Source: Hyaloscypha bicolor E
Taxonomy: Eukaryota > Ascomycota > Leotiomycetes > Helotiales > Hyaloscyphaceae
DNA: 64,000 nt
Reading direction: 5' to 3'
NCBI RefSeq assembly: GCF_002865645.1
Contig: NW_020194558.1
Location: 1,702,014 to 1,766,013, forward strand
Positions 32,780 through 43,711 of this stretch are shown here, one piece after another. Made by a program: the position numbers and the translations under genes. The notes under the pieces are model-generated. The model was not told where the DNA came from and ran no database searches. It saw only the letters and a list, made by a program, of their open reading frames with translations. Every line of letters begins with the position of its first letter. Position 1 is the first letter of the stretch.

Positions 32780-33904
32780 CACTTTCAAACAAGATGATCT
32801 CTGCTGCCTTGGACGATTCTCGAGGGTCTCACCCCAAGAGATCTTGTCAACCTCGCTTCCGGCGAATCTCCAATTGAGAACTCCAGCAACAACCTGAATC
32901 TCATCACGCCAACCCATGCGGTATATCCGAAGAAGAGTCAAGACGATGCGCCATACTCAGTCGATGAGAACAGTTTGAGATCCGCAGTCTACACTCCGTC
33001 GACATTCACATATGGAAAAAAAAAAATATCCTCCCGTCTTATTCATTCCTGGGACTGGAGTTACTGCTGGCGAGAACTTCGCGCCCAATTTGGGGAAGCT
33101 GTTCGCTGGCTCGGATTACGCAGATCCCTGTATACGTCAACATCCCAGGAAATCAGTTGGCAGATATCCAAGTTGGTAAGTTAAACGCCCTGATTGTTAT
33201 CACTGAATCTAATTCGATGCCCAGAATCCAAGTATGTGGCGATGCAATCAGCCATATCTCAGCGATCTCTGGCAATGAGAACATCTCCATGCTCTCTTGG
33301 CCAGAAGGCTCTCTTGACGGTCAGCGTACTGGCCGTCGACAAGATCCATTGTATCAGACTTCATCACCACCAGCGGAGATTTCCATGGCACCACTATTGC
33401 GTATATGGTTTGTCCAGGCTTCCCACAGCGAAAGTGCCCTCCTACTGTTCTTCAGATAAGCTGCAAGAAACCGCCCGAGTTGCAGAAACTGACAGAATTT
33501 CTCATCACAGCAAGAGTACAACTCCACTTTCGTGGCTACCCTCAGAAATGCGGGCGGGAGCTCAGCATACGTCCCAAGAACTTCTGTGTAAAGCATCTTC
33601 GATGAAATAGTCCAGCCTCTGGAAGGTAGTGGTGCATCCGCGTACATTCTTGACCAACGCAACGTCGTTGTCACGAACGTCAAGCTGCAGAACGTTTGCA
33701 CTCGCCCAACCAGCAGGTACCCTGTCTACCCACGAAGGAGTCCTCTACAACCCACTTGCGTTTGCACTTGCTAAAGATGCACTCACGCATAACCGCCCTG
33801 ACAATCTAAGCAGAATAGATGTCGTATCCGAGCTCCAGAAGGTTGTTGCGGATGGGCTGGGTCTTCCTGATTTGTTGGCGAGTGAAAAGGATACCCAGGC
33901 TTGA
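32780..33904 (+). pseudogene. decayed Candida antarctica lipase B-type lipase gene
   Basis: Plus-strand pieces match a CalB-type secreted lipase in order: EGLTPRDLVNLASGESPIENSS; VYTPSTFTYGKKK; PPVLFIPGTGVTAGENFAPNLG; VYVNIPGNQLADIQV, an intron (33177-33230 region), then AISHISAISGNENISMLSW; WPSTRSIVSDFITTSGDFHGTTIAYMVCPGF; QQEYNSTFVATLRNAGGSSAYVP; IFDEIVQPLEGSGASAYI; and THEGVLYNPLAFALAKDALTH. They sit in different frames. Breaks occur at an 11-A run (33016-33026), an extra base near 33129, near 33239 and 33330, plus an in-frame TAA at 33589-33591. The nucleophile motif SWSQG has become SWPEG, so the catalytic Ser is gone, while the Asp (FDEIVQP) and His (THEGVLY) regions remain. It lies head to head with the GH51 pseudogene. 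Confidence 0.8.
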
Positions 33905-34700
33905 GATTCAAGGAGGTTCAAACCTTTATGTGTTGGAAGGGTTGGCATTTTTTGCGTGCCAACTTAGCTAGTTTGTGGCCTTCAGTAGAAAGATGAATAA
34001 ACAGAAACGAATTCATGACCTCGCGAATTTGAAAGAAAATGGTAGCAATGTGGAGCATAATTTGATATTCCCTCTCCACTTCCAGGGAAATCTGAATGTA
34101 CCAGAACTTGTGGAATGTTGGAGCGATATGCAACAAGTTCTTGACTTCAAGATTCACTCTCAGCTTCAAAGTTCACTGTAGCAAAACTTTTGGAACATTT
34201 GAGAAGAACGGGTCTTGCCAAACCATCGAATGTCCCGCAAGGTTGAATGGTGGACTTTCGCCTTTGTTCAACGATGCGAGATAATTTTTTTAGTATGAGG
34301 ATTGCAGTCATGAATGTAATGTGATATCCCCAGAAACAGTAGCTCACTAGACACGTAAAGGCAGTCCTTTCTATCTCTTGTCATTTCCATGAAGGTGGCA
34401 GGACCTTATCAGATTGCCCAGCCAAACCGTGAGGTAGAAATGCCAGTGGGGAGGTGTTTTGATATCGTAGAGCTCGTGCTATCGTTCATGGGTATATGTC
34501 GAACACGTAGCCAATTATCCTTTGGGGACCGGAGGCAAGTCCGTGGGTAAGGAGATCTTATGGGTTGGACAGGATTGCCCTGCTAAATAATGTGATGGAC
34601 TCGCTGGTTGGAAGATTTGTTTAGCTAGCTCCAGACGGTACCAGGTAGGAAGTCGTAGGCCATATGGTGGTGGTCAGAAAAATAGCGACAGACAACCTCA
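33905..34700. other. intergenic region, no gene recognised
   Basis: About 0.8 kb after the lipase remnant. Several short frames exist on both strands with no family motif. It may contain further degraded sequence but nothing could be identified. Confidence 0.5.
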
Positions 34701-35471
34701 TCAACGACGCAGTAACTCGAGAGCTTTCTTGAAAGCATCCACGACCTCAGTATCTTTCACTCGGTCAGCTCGTTGTGACGCTCTCAATCACGAATATCAC
34801 TTACAATGCTTCTTTTTCTCGTCCAAAGAGGCTTCTCCAAGACGTACGAAGTTCTCGCGAGTCTTTAGACTATGCAATGTTAGTCTAGTGAGAAATAAAG
34901 GGATCAAATAGCTTACCGCTTCGCTGCTCTCTCATTGTCACGGTTTGCTGACGCTCCCCCCCAGACAGAGAAAGCCTGCACAAAATGTCAGCACAACTCT
35001 AACATCCCGCAAATTTTGGACCCTTACGTCAGAGAACTTGTAGAACTCCTCCAGAATATCTTCCTCCTCCTGATTGACGGCTTGAATGGCTTTTGTGTAT
35101 CGACGCCGGAGGTCTTCCCAGTCAAAGATGGGCAGGTCTGAACTTGCACCCTCTGAACCCACGCTATCCGACTCGCTAGGAGGTCCCTCAGCATCTTTGG
35201 CGTGTTGGGCTTCCATTTGATCAACCTTATGGGCTTCATCTGGCTTGTGGACTGATGCTGCCGTGGGTGGAGCAGTGCTGGGAACTTGAACCACTTCTCC
35301 AGGATTTCTTGGCGGATCTGCATCCACATGGGCAACGACCTTACTGGATCCGTTGACTGGTGTGTCTCGTAGAGGGGTCCCCGGGGTAGTATTCTCCTTC
35401 TCGACTGCCATAGCTGCTTCCTTCGTTGGTGATACTGGCAGAGACGATGGAGAGCCAGGAGAAGATGACAT
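34701..35471 (-). CDS. conserved filamentous-fungal protein, unknown function
   Basis: Four exons on the minus strand, 35028-35471, 34917-34975, 34805-34869 and 34701-34753, give 206 aa. The first 110 residues are disordered and rich in Ser, Pro and acidic residues. The C-terminal part is a conserved helical, probably coiled-coil unit: FDWEDLRRRYTKAIQAVNQEEEDILEEF, then WGGASANRDNERAAKRLKTRENFV, LGEASLDEKKKHYTEVVDAFKKALELL. The last acceptor (34754) was chosen over a nearer AG because it gives HYTEVVDAF in phase. No membrane segment or known catalytic motif is present. The name and function are not known to me. It is divergent from ATG14. Confidence 0.75.
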
Positions 35472-35902
35472 GGTGGAAGGAGACCGTTGGGACGAGGTTT
35501 GATTGTGGAGATCTTTGATGAATGTCCATGCAACTTGTTGATCAACTGGTCAGATACTAAGCATCTTTTCAGAAGGAGGAGTTGCACGAGGACGTCGCGA
35601 CCAACCACGCGACTTGAACCATTCCGAGCACGAGATCACGTGTGTCTCCGATAAGGTGAAGCGAGGGCTTATCGCCGAGACTTGATCCTCGACCAGCAGC
35701 CTTGCCAGTCCAGAACGACAACAGCCACGACCACGATGAACAACCTATAAGAACCTCACCTCTCCCTCCTGATATACTGCATCTACGATATGTATGCGCT
35801 TGACCATTCAAGCTTCGCCACAACTCCCTTTGCTGTGTCGATACAACCACATTCCCCCGACCGGACTCCTCACGACGAGTCATCCCCATAGTCCTTGACG
35901 AC
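35472..35902. promoter_or_regulatory. divergent promoter region upstream of ATG14
   Basis: 431 bases between the divergent ATGs of the small conserved gene and ATG14. No specific element was recognised. Confidence 0.5.
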
Positions 35903-37501
35903 ATGCAGTGCGACATATGCTTTCGCACTGGCGGATCGAGGCTTCCATTCTTATGCCCTACTGACGCGCGGAACCGCCTCTACGAACCGCGAATCCAGAA
36001 TGCTCGAGTCCTCCTCGAGAAGGACGCGCTTGATCAGCAAATAACCACCCTCCTGTCACCAAAAGCTCAGTCCACAGGCGACAAAGGCAACTCACTCCAG
36101 GGGCCAGCAAACGGCCCAAATTGTGCCTCAATACTTGCTGAGAGGGAGCGGACGGTAGACCGGACTCAGCAGATTATCACACAGGCAGATGAGTTGCGAG
36201 CTAAGGTTGAGAGTGCCAGGGAGAAGATAGCCAAGAAGAAGGCTCTCCTTGCTCGCAGGAAGTCAGACTTGGCATCAGCATTAAATGGTGTCGACTCTCG
36301 GAGGACTAGGCAGGTTGAGGATGTAGAGAAGGGTCTCCGCATGACAAAGTACAAATGGAATCAAGGGCACGGAACGACTGCTGCCTCAAGGGCCTTCCTC
36401 TGCGGTGAGGCTGCCAAGTTGTATGGCCTCAAAAGGGCCGGAAGAAACAGTGGCTCGGAAGAATATAAAATAGGAGGAGTAAGTATAGTTGATCTGAGGA
36501 CCATGAACAGTGAGTTTATCCCAGGCTTTGTGAGAGACAATACTGATTCGGTTCCTGCAGCTGCGAGTCCGGCACAGATCTCAACAGCCCTGTCGCACAT
36601 CGTACATCTTTTGATGCTTTCAACACATTATCTAGCAATTCGTCTGCCTGCTGAGATCACTCTGCCACATCGAGATTACCCGCTTCCAACTATTTTCAAT
36701 CTTACTTCCTCATACAAACACGCGGACGTCCCGTTTCCAGGGACATCTGGACAGTCCTCGAACACTAGCCCTACTGCCTCACGACAGCCCGAACAACCGA
36801 ACCAACCACGTCCTCGTCCGCTGTTCATCAAGAAGCCTCTTCCTTTACTTGCGACAGAGGACCCTTCTGGTTATGGTCTCTTCCTCGAAGGAGTAACTCT
36901 ATTGGCATATGATGTGGCGTGGGTTTGCAAAAGTCAAGGTATACCTGTGGGTGAAGATAAAGAGCCCAGCTTCGAGGACATTTGCAACATTGGGAAAAAT
37001 CTCTACAACCTCCTTCTTGGATCTCGGCCGCGGCCCGCACCTCCCAGTCGAGTGCCATCGGCTCAAACTACTCCTACAAAGGGTACCCGAGATACAGAAA
37101 CCGAGACCGAGGATAGGAAGAATGCTCCTGCAGCAACCATGGGCCAATATTCTCACGGTTCAGCACACTCGTTCCTAGGGAATGCAGAAGGCACGTACTT
37201 CATTCGAAGCTGGAAACTGCCAAACCCTATGAAATTAGCGGGGGAGCTCAAGCTAAAACTCTTGAGCGAGGTCGCTAATGCAGAATGGGAGGTGTTGGAT
37301 GAAGATGCCTGGCACGTGGAGGATGAGATGGGTGACGACGGAGTCGTAGTGGGAGCAAGGAAAGAGGGTGACAAAGCGCCCGGCCTAGGCATGCAGAGCT
37401 TCATGAGCATGAGAACTGTCATGGAGGCTGTGGAAATGGTTGGCGGTGATGGAGCAAGGAAGCCTGGCATGAACGGCTGGACGAAGTTGAAACCTAGATA
37501 A
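35903..37501 (+). CDS. ATG14: ATG14/UVRAG-family subunit of the Vps34 PI3-kinase complex
   Basis: Single exon, 532 aa. The N-terminus MQCDICFRTG...PFLCPTDARNRLYEPRIQNARVLLEKD has the Cys pattern typical of Atg14; the last Cys of the usual CPTC is Asp here (CPTD). A coiled coil follows (about 75-140: RTQQIITQADELRAKVESAREKIAKKKALLARRKSDL). The conserved UVRAG/ATG14 segment is around HIVHLLMLSTHYLAIRLPAEITLPHRDYPLPTIF. A Pro/Ser loop interrupts the C-terminal domain, which ends SFMSMRTVMEAVEMVGG. Atg14 directs Vps34 complex I to the phagophore assembly site; Vps38-like membership is the alternative but less likely given the N-terminal Cys motif. Confidence 0.85.
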   Translation: MQCDICFRTGGSRLPFLCPTDARNRLYEPRIQNARVLLEKDALDQQITTLLSPKAQSTGDKGNSLQGPANGPNCASILAERERTVDRTQQIITQADELRAKVESAREKIAKKKALLARRKSDLASALNGVDSRRTRQVEDVEKGLRMTKYKWNQGHGTTAASRAFLCGEAAKLYGLKRAGRNSGSEEYKIGGVSIVDLRTMNSEFIPGFVRDNTDSVPAAASPAQISTALSHIVHLLMLSTHYLAIRLPAEITLPHRDYPLPTIFNLTSSYKHADVPFPGTSGQSSNTSPTASRQPEQPNQPRPRPLFIKKPLPLLATEDPSGYGLFLEGVTLLAYDVAWVCKSQGIPVGEDKEPSFEDICNIGKNLYNLLLGSRPRPAPPSRVPSAQTTPTKGTRDTETETEDRKNAPAATMGQYSHGSAHSFLGNAEGTYFIRSWKLPNPMKLAGELKLKLLSEVANAEWEVLDEDAWHVEDEMGDDGVVVGARKEGDKAPGLGMQSFMSMRTVMEAVEMVGGDGARKPGMNGWTKLKPR

Positions 37502-40015
37502 CCGTGCATTCTTAATCCCAGGTGTCTTGATTGGAGTTCGACATCACCGCATAGATATAGGATGGATAGAATGGGTAGTTCAAGATCTCACTGGAAATTT
37601 CTATTTACAACTGTGTTGGTTCGTGTGACTCGAAAAAGACTTCCTCGTCCACAAGTTTGAGAAGCTCCCAAGATTCAAGTGTCTACTGGTGGTGATGCAA
37701 ACGATTGCTTTGTTGTTACTTGGTCGCTGTGGTCACCTCGATGTTGGTCATGCTACCCCAAACAAATGCGACCATGGAGTCCGCCTCAATCAATGCAATC
37801 TTGCCTACAATTCGAGAGGCTGAGTTGAACCTTCTTTCTTTGTTTGATCCTTCAAAAATAAGCTTGTTTTGACGTGCCTCTACTTTCCTTCGCGAGCGTG
37901 TGAATAACCGCCGAAGTGGCAAATGAACGATCCCACAGCACATCTGAACCCACGAAACCGTCTGACTGGCTCATCACTAAACGAGTCATAGCTCTTTGTG
38001 AATGAACAACTGCTGGAGGCTGAACCACATGCAAAAGACCTATTAGCTGGCCACTTGCGAACGACACCCTTGTGTTCCGAAGCCATTGTTGGGGCCGTTG
38101 ACGCTGAAATAGAATTTCCAACAGGGACGCAAGAACGGGCTCCCAGCACCACGGACAGACAGACACATGTTTTTTGATCTTTGAACGGCCGCAGACGGCC
38201 AGGAAACTTGGAACAAAACGAAAGGCAAAAACGACCTCAGTGAAAAAATCACTCTCACATGAAAAAAAGCGAAGAACAACTTTCCCCTGCTTTGCCAATC
38301 CCCGTCTTGGCCCACCAGTGTCCATCCAACACGACAGTTTCCTCGAATCCTGGCTCTGCAGGTACGTATGCAGGAACACCACCACGTCTCCCAACAAACG
38401 GGAACAAGCCGCCTCGGGTCCCCGACTCGAGAAAACCGTGGGAAGGCCAAGGCAGCGAAGCGCATGCATGTCGAGTCGTGTTCTGTCCCGTCAAGAAAGA
38501 AATCGCCCAATCCGGAACGTTGTGAAGGTCAAGAAAGACGTGAATCGCAACCCCCAAGCTTGATCTACCCTAATGCAGCACAAAAAACTCTGCCCATGCA
38601 CAAAGAATCACAAAGTCTGCACAAGCTCGCCCAATCCCAGGCCCCCCTAGGGAGAGAGATAAGCCATTTATGCAGCGAGTCTCCATAATTATCCAAGATT
38701 GAAGGGAGGATCATAAATCACGCACAAAAGAACTAATTAGGTCGGAGCGCACAGTCAGCACGGGTTGCAGGGGGCCTCAGCTCTCGCTTTCGGGACCGCT
38801 ATGCTTATTAGCTTTCCCTTGGCGAAACACGCGGCCGTGAGAGTGTTCTGGACTCTTTTTGATAGCACGCTGAAAATCCTTCTTGCAGACTTTTAGTCCA
38901 GATTTTGCAGAAGCTTGAGGGGCCGAGGGCGCCCACGATCCGCAACGGGATGGATTTTACTCCCGAAGATCATCCCGGCCGAGCCCGTTGCCCAGGTGCT
39001 GGCTGCGAAGTCGCGGAGATCACGAATCCTGATTGCCGGTGGGGTTTGACATTGCTGCTCGGGTTTTTAAATACAGCAATCTCAGTGGGCAGATGAGGTC
39101 TTGGGGCGAGTGCTGGAGTGCTTGGCGTTGTGAGACTGCCGGCCGTTCTGGCTGCAGCTGTGCAGTGAGTTTGTTGACGTTCAAGATGGTGGCCGGGCTG
39201 CCAAAAACGCAAGATGGCCACGTACTTACTGTACGAAGAAACAGGTTCTTTTTTCGGCGTCGTGGACTCGTGGCGCGAATCAGGGATTGATGATCGCCTT
39301 GCCAGCGAGCGCTGCTGCTGCTGCAGCCCCGAGCCCGCAGGCTGAAATCCGCAGGAACAGCCCGACTCTGAATGGAGGCGTTGATGGCCGAGATGGCTGA
39401 GATGGCTGAGATGGCGTCGCCTCAGTCGCCGGAGGGTCTTGCTTACCCTTGAACCTGCGTACCAGGAACGCCATGTGGTGGCCACTCACGGGCCTGGGTT
39501 CCCATCTGGCGTGCAGGTACGCGTTCTGAGTGGGTCGTGCCCTACCTTTGCTTGCCTGGGCGTGTCTGTCTCGGATATCTCCCCTGCCCCATCCCCTGCT
39601 CATTCCCTGTGCACTCTAATGAGCTGGTTCATCTCAATTTTACCCCTGCTCTCGGCGTCCCTTTCAAGTTTCCACGCTGCCCCCATTCATATCCCCCCCC
39701 AAATTAGCCCACCCACACCCATGGGCACCCGCGTAGAGATTACTTGAGACTTGAGAGCCCACTTCCTTCCTTCTTCTCTCTCCCTTCCATCACCACCACA
39801 CTTCATAGATGACAGAGGCTGTCGTCGATCGTTCGCTCGCATTCTTCGATATCACTCCTTTATCGTTGACTGAGCAACACAGCCCTTACACACTCCTTTG
39901 ATTCCACCACCTACCATCTCCCGAAACCATATACACCCCCTTTTTGGATACCTCGCTTCGCGAATTGTTTGGAAACATCTGGAGTTCTGCGATTTATATC
40001 TAGACCATTTCGAAA
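37502..40015. other. 2.5-kb region without a recognisable gene
   Basis: Between ATG14 and the Asp f 4-like gene. Open frames overlap on both strands at 37850-38560 (GC-rich) but none shows a family motif or splice pattern I trust. Near 39383-39418 there is a short tandem repeat, four 9-bp units of the GATGGCTGA type. From about 39740 to 40015 the sequence is pyrimidine-rich, consistent with a strong promoter and leader for the downstream secreted protein. A long non-coding transcript is possible but unsupported. Confidence 0.45.
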
Positions 40016-41047
40016 ATGCGTTACTCAACATCTGGAATGATACTGGCCGCCATGACCATTGGCGAAGCCGTGGCTGGCCCAACTCATGCTCATAGGCATC
40101 GACACTTGCACGAGAAGAAGGAGTGAGCAGGACTTGAACCCGGAAACCTTGTTTCACTACTGACATTTCGTTCTAGCCTCAGCGACGTCGACTGGTCGGC
40201 TCTCCACTGGGATGATATGGGAATCGACTGGGCTTCTGCTTATGCTGCTGGACAACACACATCCACCTCTACTACTCCGGTCGCCACTCCTCCTGTCGTC
40301 ACCCCAACTACCACTCCCGCCGCTGCCCCCGCAGCAACGCACACAGATGCCCCGGCCGCAGCAGCCGGAGCAGTCTTCAGCGAGGTTAAATCAGCCTTTA
40401 GTGGCTTGGTCGGTATGGCCAATGGCCTCACCAAGTTCGGGTCAGCAACCCCGCCGTCAGGAACCGGCATTGACCACGTTGGAAACATTGGCGACACGCA
40501 AGGGTCCAATATGATCCAGGTTGCTAGCACCGCCGGCCAAGACTTCACCGTTACCTTCATCAACACATCTGGAGCAGCCATGACCGTCGTTATCTGGAAC
40601 AAAGCCTATAAACCCGATGGTGGAGCTACCCAAGCCAACCAGGGTGCTTTTATGGCACCCACGCACCCCGCCCTGACTATTAATTTGGCTCCCGGCGCAA
40701 GCGGAATCGCTGCATTCATGGCCGAAAGTCAGGGTTGTTTCGCTCAAGCCACTGACCGAATTGCCGCATCAGGAGCCTATGCAACAACCTGGGGAGAGTT
40801 CAACTTCGTGCCCGGTGGATCTGGATATGACATGTCTGCTATCATGAACTCGTTAGGCAACAAATACAGCATGACGATTACGAGTGAAGAGGCTCCTCAA
40901 TGCACCAGTGATCCAACCCAGAACTACTGGACAACCGATACCGGTTACCCAGACGGTACTCCAAAGCCAATCGGAAATAGTGATGGTAGTTGCTACATTG
41001 CTCAGAACACGGCTCATTTGACAGTGAAGATGGGAGGTGACATGTGA
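40016..41047 (+). CDS. Asp f 4-like secreted protein
   Basis: Two exons, 40016-40122 and 40177-41047, give 325 aa. Residues 1-21 form a signal peptide (MRYSTSGMILAAMTIGEAVAG), followed by a His/Arg-rich stretch (THAHRHRHLHEKK) and a Thr/Pro/Ala linker. The C-terminal domain resembles the Aspergillus fumigatus Asp f 4 family: FGSATPPSGTGIDHVGNIGDTQGSNMIQV, FTVTFINTSGAAMTVVIWNKAYKP, GASGIAAFMAESQGCFAQAT, TWGEFNFVPGGSGYDMSAIMN, and C-terminal Cys residues. These proteins are extracellular or cell-wall associated and their activity is unknown. The ATG has a clean context and the upstream 300 bp is pyrimidine-rich. Confidence 0.85.
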
Positions 41048-41848
41048 TGAGGAAAGGGAGTCGGGTTTTGGGGTTTGGGTACATATGCATGACAATTCCT
41101 AGTGTATAAAGTAAATTGATATCCACCTTTGACACAGACCCCAAGAGTGCCTTGCACCTGGAGTTCGGAGAACAAGTGACTTCACCTTTGAACAGCAGAA
41201 ACTGGCCATGCCTTGCACCTTGAATCGCAGCGAGTGGCTGCAGCTTCAAGAAATTATGACGCAAAGGAGACAAAGCCATGTTGTGACTCCAGCAACATAT
41301 TCAGCCGTCATGATTCTTTGAACGTTCCATTTGGTGCTTATGATATTCTCCTTAGTGGATTGACGTTCAAATAAGTCTGTCGGTTAGTCAGAGGGGCCCA
41401 AAGTGACGGGTCACCATCGTGTCCTCCCATGCACCGTGCCGCAATGCAACTTCCCTTTTGCGCTCGGCTCCTGCTAGCATCCGCCTTATCGGGCTGTGAA
41501 TAATGCGGCAACCATTATCGGCGTCATCTTTGATACTTGTTTCCCCCGCACACGTGACTGCCGAATTCGCCAAATGATGTTTGTAAATACCATGTGTACT
41601 AGAACACAACCCCTTTCCTTCCAACACCACTCTTTGACTCCTCCAACATCCCTTCTTGTATCCCTGTTGAGCAGTCCGCTGCTCCTGACAGTCCTTACAA
41701 TCATACTTTGACTCTCCTTGACTCCCAACCGCGGATTCACAGGTGTTTGTAGACATAGAGTCGCGAACGGCCCGACCTTGTACTCCCAAACCCAACATCC
41801 ACCGAAAAAAATCGATACTCTACATGATTTAAGAAATCACGGCCCGTA
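41048..41848. other. intergenic region, no gene recognised
   Basis: 801 bases between two plus-strand secreted-protein genes; no coding motif was seen in either strand. The last part presumably is the promoter of the TOS1-like gene. Confidence 0.55.
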
Positions 41849-43711
41849 ATGAAGAAATCGGCGCCCGTTGTCGCTCTCGCGGCCCTGCTGTCCGTTGGCA
41901 ATGTCCTTGCTGATATGTGTGCCATGGGTCCAAAGCAAGAGCTGAATGGCAACTGGTTCTGCCAGCCTGTCAAGGCAATTCAGTACTCTAATGTTGGCTC
42001 TTCCGGCTCGTATAAGCAAATTACCAGCATGAACAACCAGACTGGTTCGTGCGAATATCAGATGAAGGCATTCTCTGGTCCTCTTGCACCGTTGAATGAG
42101 GAGGTGAGCCAGCCCAGATCGAGGATAACTCTACGCGACCGCTGACATATTTTGCTTGCATAGGTCTCTCTGCACTTTCGTGGCCCTATCCACATCAAGC
42201 AGCTTGCGGCCTATATTCCTTCGAGCGCTAAGTCTGTTAAGAAGGTTCGAGACACCAACGTTCACCAGCGAGCCCATCAGCATGTCCATAACCGTCTCCA
42301 AGCCAAGCACAATGTTCATGCCCAGAACAAGCGTCAGGAGGAGGTCACTGCAACCATCGACGGTCAAGTTGTCCATTGGGTGAACAATTACCCCGGACCC
42401 TCTCCATCGTCCTGTATCCCTCCGGCTATGGTAACTGCAACAATTGACGGCCAGGTTCAAACTTGGGTCAACAACTGGTTTGGTGGAGGGCCTGCTCCTA
42501 CTTGCACCGCCTCCGATACTCCAGCTCCAGTTCCAGCTCCAGCTCACAATCCAGCTCCTCAGTCTGCTGCAAATCCTCCCACCCCTGCCCCTGCCAAGCC
42601 CAGCGAAGGTTCGTCTTTGAAGCAATTAGATAGCCTTTGATCGCTGCTAACGATCGCTAGTTCCTCTCCCAACCGAGGCGTTGATGAATCCATCTACCCC
42701 AGTGGCCCAACCAGCCAAGGTTCTTCCCGCACCGCCTGCCGGACCGGGTATTGCCCAAGGTCAGCAGTATGAGAGAATCGCGTACTATGATTCGGTTTCC
42801 CAGACAGTTGACAATTTGGTATTCCTCGGAAATCATGGTGGCCAAGGATCTGGAGTCTTTTCCTAGTAAGCAGAGGCCGCAACCTCACTTTGCACCCCCG
42901 CACATCTTCAATACCCTTTCTTAGTAACATTTTCCAAATTTGTAAACTTCTGAAGACTGATGAGTTTAAACCACTGCTAACTTATTGACAGCGCCTTTGG
43001 GGCTTCGCTTGCATATGTCAACAGCGCTGGTACTGCTGGTGCATCTTCTCCTCAGAAGCTCACCGATACCATCATCCCATCTGGTTCTGAGATTACTGTC
43101 ATGCTGGGCCAAGCTTGCAGTGCCAATGATTGTGGTTATGTTCAACCAGGATCCGTTGCGTATCGTGAGTATTCGCGCTCCTTTCAGCCATGCGAGAACT
43201 AATAGATTCATAGATGGATTTGACGGTGCTGATAAAGTCTTCCTCATCGAGTACATGATGCCCATGGATTCAGGTACTCATGGAGGCTTTGAGAGTGATA
43301 TGCCGGCAATTTGGATGCTTAATGCTCAGATTCCACGCACAACACAGTATGGTCCGGATACTTGCAATTGCTGGACGAGCGGATGCGGCGAGTAAGTACT
43401 CCGAGAGTTTTGATAGAATAATGCTGATCCCGGGGGGTAGGTTTGACATCGCTGAATCCCTTTTTGAAGGATCCACGTACCTCAAGAGCACTCTCCACAC
43501 CAACAAGCCTGGCGGAGATTCGGATTACATTGAGCGCCCGACTTCAGACACTATGAAACTTGCGGTTGTCTTCAGCTCCAGCAGTTCCACGATTCACATC
43601 CAGGTTCTGCCGGCCGACACAGACTTCCCCTCAACTCTCGCTGCCAGTGACATCAATAAGATGTGTCAAGCTACACCTGACAACCAGGTCTCCCACTTCT
43701 CTGTCACCTAA
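41849..43711 (+). CDS. TOS1-like secreted cell-wall protein (DUF2403 + DUF2401)
   Basis: Six exons, 41849-42103, 42164-42608, 42661-42865, 42992-43164, 43214-43391 and 43441-43711, give 508 aa. A signal peptide (MKKSAPVVALAALLSVGNVLA) is followed by the DUF2403 domain (DMCAMGPKQELNGNWFCQPVKAIQYSN ... CEYQMKAFSGPLAPLNEEVSLHFRGP). Next come a basic His/Gln-rich stretch, two diverged copies of a TATIDGQV.xWVNN unit, and a Pro/Ala linker. The C-terminal DUF2401 domain starts around YERIAYYDSVSQTVDNLVFLGNHGG and includes HGFDGADKVFLIEYMMPMD, the CNCWTSGCGEFDIAE block and the final HFSVT. TOS1-like proteins are glucan-associated wall proteins, proposed glycosidases. All introns are canonical and in phase. 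Confidence 0.93.

Noticed and set aside
37852..38563. Overlapping open frames of 90-205 codons on both strands
   Set aside because: They overlap in several frames at once, show no family motif, and reflect few stop codons in GC-rich sequence.
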